Shown: piece after piece, positions 1 through 3,738 of the stretch
How the letters are laid out: the number at the start of each line of letters is the position of its first letter
Position numbering within the stretch: the first letter of the stretch is position 1
Source: Polaromonas sp.
Lineage (GTDB): Bacteria; Pseudomonadota; Gammaproteobacteria; Burkholderiales; Burkholderiaceae_C
Assembly (NCBI GenBank): GCA_028292345.1
Contig: JAQGMN010000336.1
Location: forward strand, 1-5,249
DNA length: 5,249 nt
Reading direction: 5' to 3'
Notes under the pieces: model-generated
Database searches by the model: none
The model's input: only the letters and a program-made list of their open reading frames with translations
What the model was told of the DNA's origin: nothing
Translations under genes and position numbers: made by a program

Positions 1-414
1 GCGCACGTCAATAACCTTCAGCGTGAAGCGCAGCGCCTTGCCCGCCAGCGGATGGTTGGCGTCCAGGATCACGGTGTCGCCCTTGATCTTGGCCACGTTG
101 AAGACCTGCTTGCGGCCGTCGCTGCCCTGGCCTTCGAGCTGGCCGCCCACCTTCACGCCCGGCGGGAACTGGCTGCGCGGAATGGTGCGCACCAGGTCTT
201 CGTCGCGCAGGCCGAAAGCATCTTCGGCGGCCAGCGCCAGCGTGGTCTGGAAGCCCGCTTCCCGGCCTTCGAGCGCTTCCTCGATCTTGGGCAGCGTGTT
301 GCCGTAGCCGCCGTGCAGGTAGACCATCGGCTCCTTGCTGTCCTCGATCAGCTTGCCCTGGGCATCGGCGACCTTGAAGCGCAGGGTGACGGCGGTGTTC
401 TTTTCAATTTTCAT
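1..414 (-). CDS. slyD: SlyD-like FKBP-type peptidyl-prolyl cis-trans isomerase (C-terminus beyond window)
   Basis: Catalyses cis-trans isomerisation of X-Pro bonds and acts as a cytosolic folding chaperone. The gene reads leftward from an ATG at 414-412, and 138 codons are visible before the window edge. The protein begins MKIEKNTAVTLRFKVADAQG, has the FKBP core segment YLHGGYG (residues 32-38) and the EEALEGREAG helix (45-54). Residues of about 72-117 correspond to the insert-in-flap chaperone domain (LVRTIPRSQFPPGVKVGGQL). The SlyD/FkpB signature DANHPLAGKALRF (118-130) returns to the FKBP core. There is no signal peptide, so it is cytoplasmic. In E. coli SlyD the missing tail is a His-rich metal-binding segment; whether this protein has one cannot be seen. 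Upstream of the ATG there is only an A-rich stretch and no clear Shine-Dalgarno. It is divergent from the hydrolase gene across a 213-bp spacer. The family call is firm; slyD versus a short fkpB-like paralogue is less so. Confidence 0.9.
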   Translation of the reverse strand, partial: MKIEKNTAVTLRFKVADAQGKLIEDSKEPMVYLHGGYGNTLPKIEEALEGREAGFQTTLALAAEDAFGLRDEDLVRTIPRSQFPPGVKVGGQLEGQGSDGRKQVFNVAKIKGDTVILDANHPLAGKALRFTLKVIDVR

Positions 415-627
415 GGACAAGTTTTTTCTGCAAAGGGGGCTGTGCCGGTTGCGCCATCAGCCCGTTTCGGGGAAATGATCTTAGCAACGATAGGCCCTGC
501 CCGTGCGGCGACCGGCGCCATCGCGCAGGCACCCGGGAATCCGGACTACAGCGGCAAGGCACTGCGTTCGCCAGAATTGGAATGTTTCGATAATCCAAGC
601 CTGTGTTTGCATGCCCGACCCGACCCC
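415..627. other. Divergent intergenic spacer between slyD-like gene and ypfH-like gene
   Basis: This 213-bp spacer must hold the 5' regions of both flanking genes. For the rightward gene the best -10-like hexamer is GATAAT at 589-594 (5 of 6 to consensus), but the sequence 16-17 bp upstream (around 566-572, GTTCGCC) is a poor -35. If used, transcription would start near 600 and leave a leader of under 30 nt. For the leftward gene, TAAGAT (minus strand, 483-478) is the best -10-like hexamer, again without a -35. A short CCCG-TTT-CGGG hairpin lies near 463-473. A minus-strand 64-codon open frame here starts only at TTG and runs into the slyD start, so I do not treat it as a gene. No RNA gene or strong operator palindrome is seen. 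Confidence 0.5.
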
Positions 628-1269
628 ATGAACACCCTGACCACGAATCCGCCCGCCGTTGAAACGATCGAACTGCTGTCCGGCGCTGAAAGCCCCAGGC
701 CGCTGTTCGTGCTGCTGCACGACGCCGGGGGCACCGGGGTGGACATGCTGGAACTGGGCAACCGGCTGGGCGACGCGTTTGCCGAGGCGGCGGTGCTGGT
801 TCCCGAAGGCCTGACCCTGCCTTCGGCCGATGCGCCGGTCGATGCCGATGCGCTGGCGCAGGCCGTCGGGGCGCTGGCCGGTTTTTTGCGCGCGCAGCAG
901 CAGCGTTTCAACGTGCTGCAATCCGACACCGCGCTGTTCGGCTTTGGCGCCGGCGCCAGCCTGGCGCTGGCCCTGAGCGATGCGCACGACGGCCTGGCCG
1001 GCCGGGTGCTGGCCTTTGGCGGTTGCTATGCCGCCTGGCCGGACAGGGCGCCGGCGCTCACCACGCTGCATTTCCTGCACGGGCACCGGGACGCGGTCGT
1101 GCCGGTGGCGCGCGTTCGCCATGATTTTGCGCATTTGATGGAACTGGGCGCCGACGCCACGCTGGACGTGGCCAGCACGCTGGGGCATGAACTGCATCCG
1201 GCGCTGATGGACCAGGCGGTCACGCGGCTGCAGACCTGCGTGCCGCTTCGCTTCTGGAAGGCGCTGTAG
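628..1269 (+). CDS. ypfH: YpfH-type alpha/beta-hydrolase (carboxylesterase/phospholipase family) with degenerate nucleophile elbow
   Basis: 213 aa, close to the usual size for this small esterase family. Visible fold elements are the first strand and oxyanion segment LFVLLHDAGG (26-35), helix LELGNRLGDAF (41-51), strand AAVLVPEG (54-61), the nucleophile-elbow region ALFGFGAGASLAL (102-114), strand VLAFGGCYA (127-135), the acid segment LHGHRDAVVP with D155 (150-159), and LGHELHP with H187 (185-191). The C-terminal VPLRFWKAL resembles the end of E. coli YpfH as I recall it. The canonical elbow G-x-S-x-G reads G105-F-G107-A-G109 here, so the Ser nucleophile is Gly (codon GGC, 946-948), while the Asp and His of the triad remain. 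S111, four residues on, is the nearest serine. The protein may be inactive, may use another residue, or may act as a binding protein. The ATG at 628 is the first in-frame ATG near the conserved start, and no Shine-Dalgarno precedes it. No signal peptide is present. The family call is good; orthology to ypfH specifically is an inference. Confidence 0.78.
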   Translation: MNTLTTNPPAVETIELLSGAESPRPLFVLLHDAGGTGVDMLELGNRLGDAFAEAAVLVPEGLTLPSADAPVDADALAQAVGALAGFLRAQQQRFNVLQSDTALFGFGAGASLALALSDAHDGLAGRVLAFGGCYAAWPDRAPALTTLHFLHGHRDAVVPVARVRHDFAHLMELGADATLDVASTLGHELHPALMDQAVTRLQTCVPLRFWKAL

Positions 1270-1317
1270 TCCGCATGGCCAGCGCCGGCCGCCCTGTTTT
1301 GAGATGAAAAATGCCTT

Positions 1318-1340
1318 TTGCGCTTTGCCCATCAGCGCAA
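1318..1340. terminator. Hairpin in the convergent spacer, candidate weak terminator
   Basis: A perfect 7-bp inverted repeat, TTGCGCT at 1318-1324 and AGCGCAA at 1334-1340, encloses a 9-nt loop. It lies in the 107-bp spacer (1270-1376) where the plus-strand hydrolase gene and the minus-strand SPOR gene converge. That is where terminators are expected. Read leftward, a run of five T follows about six bases after the stem, in the complement of 1306-1310. Read rightward there is no T run. It could therefore end the SET-birA-SPOR transcript, but the gap before the T run makes it a weak candidate. Further right, the CAGCTATCAATAAAG stretch (1342-1356) resembles part of a short interspersed motif I recall from Comamonadaceae intergenic regions, which is tentative. 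Confidence 0.35.
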
Positions 1341-1376
1341 TCAGCTATCAATAAAGAAGCGCCAGGGCTTTGAAAT

Positions 1377-2060
1377 TCAGGCGCAGGCCTGGACCGCCTT
1401 GCCCACGAGCTGTGGCTTGAGGGCCTCCAGCTGCGCCCGCATGGCCGCATCGGCCGCCGGCAGCCTGAGCCACAGGCTGGGCAGCTCGGGCCGCTCCAGC
1501 ATCACCCGGGCGCTGCGGATGCCGCGCTGGTTCATCTCGGCCAGCGCCTTTTCGGCCTCGTCCCGCGATGCGAAACTGCCCAGCGACAGGCCGGGATTGA
1601 GCTTGGGGCTGACCGGCGGCTCGAAGGCCAGGCCGAGCTGCTGCAGCTTGGCGCGCTTGCGGTTCATGGCTTCCCTGCTGATGTACTTGCCCATGTAGAT
1701 GATCCAGCGCACCGAGTCGCCGCTGCTTTCGAACGACCAGCTGCCCTCAGGCAGGCTGGTCTGCAGGCGAGGCCGCAACGCGCGCGCCTGCAGCTCGGTG
1801 AAGACGCCGGCCTGCAGGCATTGCGCACCGGCCGCCAGCGCCGGCGCGGGCGGCGTGTGCACGGGCGCAGGCACAGGCACAGGCCGCTGGACGGCGGCGG
1901 GCGCGACCAGCTGCATCGCTTCGGGCCGGATCTGCTGCGCCAGCCGTTCGGGTTCGGACTGCCGGGCAGGCGCCAGGCCATAGGCCGCCAGCAGGCCCTG
2001 GCCCCAGGCGAAGTACGCCGCATTGGCCAGCAGCAAGGCCAGCGCCAGCGCCCTCAGCAC
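1377..2060 (-). CDS. Membrane-anchored SPOR-type domain protein
   Basis: 227 aa from a GTG start (2060-2058). That start is chosen because it gives an N-terminal hydrophobic segment (LRALALALLLANAAYFAWG, residues 2-20) and has a good Shine-Dalgarno GGGAGG 7 nt upstream. After the anchor come a charged stretch (33-50) and a Pro/Ala-rich linker (about 53-80). Then there are two SPOR-like units: 81-147, with CLQAGVF at 81-87 and IYMGKYISREA at 121-131, and about 158-220, with LSLGSFASRDEAEKAL at 158-173 and a helix DAAMRAQLEAL near the end. SPOR domains bind denuded glycan strands of septal peptidoglycan, so a single-pass inner-membrane protein with a periplasmic C-terminus is expected. The only two cysteines are C81 and C226. 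The start overlaps the birA stop by 7 bp, so translation is probably coupled. Assignment to SPOR rests on pattern only; no specific cell-division name such as FtsN or DedD is justified. Confidence 0.75.
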   Translation of the reverse strand: MLRALALALLLANAAYFAWGQGLLAAYGLAPARQSEPERLAQQIRPEAMQLVAPAAVQRPVPVPAPVHTPPAPALAAGAQCLQAGVFTELQARALRPRLQTSLPEGSWSFESSGDSVRWIIYMGKYISREAMNRKRAKLQQLGLAFEPPVSPKLNPGLSLGSFASRDEAEKALAEMNQRGIRSARVMLERPELPSLWLRLPAADAAMRAQLEALKPQLVGKAVQACA

Positions 2061-2959
2061 GGGCGCGCCTCCCGGGCAGGCGGCGGGCTGGCGGGGCGCA
2101 CGCTGACCTCCGAACTGGTGACTTCCGCCATGCCGGCGGCCGTATGCACCAGCAGGGCGCCGCCCTCGGTCACGCCGTGGGCCGTCCCCTGGGTGCCGTC
2201 CGACAACTGCACGGCGCGGCCGGCCAGCACGTCGCGCGCCGCAAACCGCGCCTGGAACGGCGCAAAGCCGAACTGCTCGAAAGACTGGACTGCCTGCACC
2301 AGCGCCGGAACGATGCGCAGCAGCGCTTCGGGCGCGTCGAGGCTGGCGTCCAGCTCCTGCAGGCAGCCGGGCGCCACGGGCAGGGTAGCCGCCGTGGCCG
2401 GAGCGGTTTCGGCTGCGGCGTCGAGCACCACTGGATGTATGTTGATGCCCACGCCGATCACCACATGGCGCAGCCCGCCCCAGCTGGCCGTCTCGACCAG
2501 GATGCCGCCCAGCTTGCGTTCGCCGCCTGGCGTGGACAGCCACAGGTCGTTGGGCCATTTCAGGCCGATGCGCGGCCTGGCGGCATGGCGCGCCTGGCCG
2601 GTCTCTAGCGGGTCCAGGCTTTCGGCCACGCTGATGCCGACCGCCAGCGACAGGCCCGACCAGTCCGCCGGCGCCAGGGGCAGGCCGAGCGAGAACATCA
2701 GGCTGCCTGCGCGCCGGCCTTGCCAGCTGCGGCCCAGCCGTCCGCGCCCGGCGGTCTGCTGCTCGGCCACCAGCAGCAGCGGCTCGGTCTGCGGCGGGCG
2801 GCCGGGCGCGCCCTTGAAGCGGCGCATCAGCTCGCTGTTGGTCGAATCGATCTCGGGCAAAACCTCGCCCGTGAAGCCGGGCAGGCCGGGCGCCACGGCC
2901 TCCCAGATGGCTTCGGCGGGCCAGCGGATCGGCGGCGGGGAATGCAAGAGCGAGGTCAT
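2054..2959 (-). CDS. birA: Biotin--[acetyl-CoA-carboxylase] ligase, monofunctional (no DNA-binding domain)
   Basis: Makes biotinyl-5'-AMP from biotin and ATP and transfers biotin to the lysine of the BCCP subunit (AccB) of acetyl-CoA carboxylase in the cytoplasm. With the ATG at 2959-2957 the protein is 301 aa. Visible motifs in order: EIDSTN (36-41); the biotin/adenylate loop AGRGRLGRSW (70-79); SLMFSLGLPL (86-95); KWPND (134-138); KLGGILVE with the expected catalytic-core lysine K149 (149-156); VIGVGINIH (167-175); and a C-terminal SH3-like region GRAVQLSDGTQGTAHGVTEGGALL (247-270). The catalytic motifs begin near the N-terminus, leaving no room for the winged-helix repressor domain of E. 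coli BirA, so this is a class I ligase that should not repress bio genes itself. An in-frame GTG at 3010 would add 17 residues, but they look like read-through of a pyrimidine tract. Neither start has a good Shine-Dalgarno. It lies 57 bp after the SET gene and overlaps the SPOR gene by 7 bp. Confidence 0.93.
   Translation of the reverse strand: MTSLLHSPPPIRWPAEAIWEAVAPGLPGFTGEVLPEIDSTNSELMRRFKGAPGRPPQTEPLLLVAEQQTAGRGRLGRSWQGRRAGSLMFSLGLPLAPADWSGLSLAVGISVAESLDPLETGQARHAARPRIGLKWPNDLWLSTPGGERKLGGILVETASWGGLRHVVIGVGINIHPVVLDAAAETAPATAATLPVAPGCLQELDASLDAPEALLRIVPALVQAVQSFEQFGFAPFQARFAARDVLAGRAVQLSDGTQGTAHGVTEGGALLVHTAAGMAEVTSSEVSVRPASPPPAREARPC
2068..2073 (-). promoter_or_regulatory. Shine-Dalgarno site setting the GTG start of the SPOR gene
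   Basis: The minus strand reads GGGAGG here, 7 nt before the GTG at 2060-2058. It lies inside the last codons of birA. It is the clearest ribosome-binding site in the minus-strand cluster, and it decides the start of the downstream gene. Ribosomes finishing birA at TGA (2056-2054) end within the new start region, which favours translational coupling. Confidence 0.65.
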
Positions 2960-3016
2960 GGGCGGGCGGCAGGAAAGGTGAAGGAAGGGGAAAAGGTTGG
3001 TGCCGGCCACGCAGGC
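2960..3016 (-). other. Polypyrimidine leader between SET gene and birA
   Basis: On the transcribed (minus) sense the 57-nt gap is strongly pyrimidine-rich and G-poor. The plus strand from 2971 to 2996 is all purine except one T at 2979. There is no purine-rich ribosome-binding site before the birA ATG. Such a tract could serve as an S1-protein or Rho-binding region in RNA, or adopt a triplex in DNA; this is inference from composition only. Confidence 0.4.
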
Positions 3017-3541
3017 TCAACCTTCGGCGCTTTTGCCCGGATTTTTTCGCGCCTTGGGCGCCAGCAGCGTGCCCCGGCAGTTGCCGGCGCCGCACCAGCA
3101 GGGGTAGTCGGCCAGCAGCTTTTTCGTGTACCTGGCGTCGATCACCAGGCCGTAGTCGTAGAACAGCTCCTCGCCGGCCGCGATGTTGCGCAGCGCCTTG
3201 ATGAAGACACGCCCGCTGGCTTCGTCGGCCTCGCAGTTCGGCTGGCAGCTGTGGTTGATCCAGCGCGACGAGTTGCCGCCGACCTTGGCGTCGATCACGC
3301 GGCCGTCGTCGATGTGGAAGTAAAACGTGTGGTTCGGCTGCGCCGGGTCGTGCGGATGGCGGCGCAGCGCTTCGGGCCAGCTGATGACCTCGCCGACGTA
3401 TTCGATCAGCTTTTCGCCTTCGGCCAGGTCCTGCACCGCAAACACGCCCTTGCCATGAACGCCCGAGCGGCGGGTCTGGATGCGCCGGCTGCTGCCAGCC
3501 ACCGGTGTTGCAGGGTAAGCGGAAGCCTGTTTTTTGGGCAC
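3017..3541 (-). CDS. SET-domain protein-lysine N-methyltransferase with post-SET zinc motif
   Basis: 174 aa with a start at GTG (3541-3539). SET enzymes transfer methyl groups from S-adenosylmethionine to protein lysines; the substrate of this one is unknown. The protein starts with a short basic tail (MPKKQ). RRSGVHGKGVFA (24-35) is the SAM-binding entry segment. EYVGEVI (47-53), HTFYFHIDDGRVIDA (71-85) and SSRWINHSCQPN (91-102) are the SET-N and SET-C cores, and the pseudoknot motif is NHSCxPN with N96 and H97. GEELFYDYG (123-131) carries the catalytic-pocket tyrosine. PCWCGAGNCRG (147-157) is a post-SET motif, so C99, C148, C150 and C155 form a complete zinc-ligand set. A basic tail, APKARKNPGK, ends the protein. 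No signal peptide or membrane segment is visible, so it is cytosolic. It is the first gene of the minus-strand cluster and is divergent from topB. An upstream in-frame ATG at 3568 is cut off by TAA two codons later, which supports the GTG. The domain call is firm and the biological role unknown. Confidence 0.9.
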   Translation of the reverse strand: MPKKQASAYPATPVAGSSRRIQTRRSGVHGKGVFAVQDLAEGEKLIEYVGEVISWPEALRRHPHDPAQPNHTFYFHIDDGRVIDAKVGGNSSRWINHSCQPNCEADEASGRVFIKALRNIAAGEELFYDYGLVIDARYTKKLLADYPCWCGAGNCRGTLLAPKARKNPGKSAEG

Positions 3542-3565
3542 GGCGGTTTTTTGGTATGGTTAATT

Positions 3566-3603
3566 CATGTGTGTGCGTGCGCACCGGCGCGCGTACATGC
3601 GCG
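3566..3603. repeat. Alternating purine-pyrimidine tract (Z-DNA-prone)
   Basis: Positions 3566-3584 (19 nt) alternate pyrimidine and purine without a break, mainly as TG/CG steps. After a two-base interruption, 3587-3603 (17 nt) alternate again, mainly as GC/CG steps. The first part contains the perfect palindrome GTGCGCAC (3577-3584). This is the dinucleotide pattern known to favour left-handed Z-DNA under negative supercoiling. It sits between the divergent starts of the SET gene and topB. Confidence 0.7.
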
Positions 3604-3623
3604 AGAAAGCGATATTGTAGTGA

Positions 3624-3638
3624 CGGGCCTTGGGCCCG
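3624..3638. repeat. 15-bp inverted repeat upstream of topB promoter candidate
   Basis: CGGGCC (3624-3629), spacer TTG, GGCCCG (3633-3638) form a perfect 6-bp dyad. It lies immediately upstream of the candidate -35 element of topB. It could be an operator or a short RNA hairpin in a leftward transcript, and no regulator can be named. Confidence 0.45.
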
Positions 3639-3639
3639 G

Positions 3640-3668
3640 CTGACAACCGCTTTTCTGGCACCTGCAAT
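3640..3668 (+). promoter_or_regulatory. Candidate sigma70 promoter for topB
   Basis: CTGACA at 3640-3645 matches 5 of 6 bases of the -35 consensus, and TGCAAT at 3663-3668 matches 4 of 6 of the -10. The spacer is exactly 17 bp. Transcription would start near 3675, giving a leader of about 64 nt that includes the hairpin at 3692-3712. The call rests on consensus matching by eye. Confidence 0.4.
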
Positions 3669-3691
3669 GAAATTGCGCCGCATTGGCGCCA

Positions 3692-3712
3692 GGCGGGGAA
3701 CGACTTCCCGCC
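3692..3712 (+). repeat. Hairpin in the putative topB leader
   Basis: GGCGGG (3692-3697) and CCCGCC (3707-3712) form a 6-bp GC stem with a 9-nt loop, 26 nt before the topB ATG. No T run follows, so it is not a canonical terminator. It may modulate mRNA stability or ribosome access. The downstream A-rich stretch leaves the weak AAGAAG ribosome-binding site (3728-3733) unpaired. Confidence 0.4.
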
Positions 3713-3738
3713 GTTGGAAAAAGTCAAAAGAAGTATTT

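Noticed and set aside
404..598. A 64-codon minus-strand frame ending at the slyD start, a possible leader peptide
   Set aside because: It starts at TTG without a ribosome-binding site, its composition is unlike a protein of this genome, and its end overlaps the slyD start by chance.
52..1269. A 405-codon plus-strand frame beginning far upstream of the hydrolase
   Set aside because: Its first half is antisense to the slyD-like gene and then crosses the spacer with no family resemblance. The alpha/beta-hydrolase fold starts only after the ATG at 628.
481..1332. A 283-codon minus-strand frame antisense to the hydrolase
   Set aside because: It is Arg/Gln/Gly-rich shadow translation of a GC-rich gene with no recognisable domain.
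2960..3010. Upstream GTG start for birA at 3010 (17 extra residues)
   Set aside because: The extra residues come from the polypyrimidine gap, have no family resemblance, and no better ribosome-binding site precedes that GTG.
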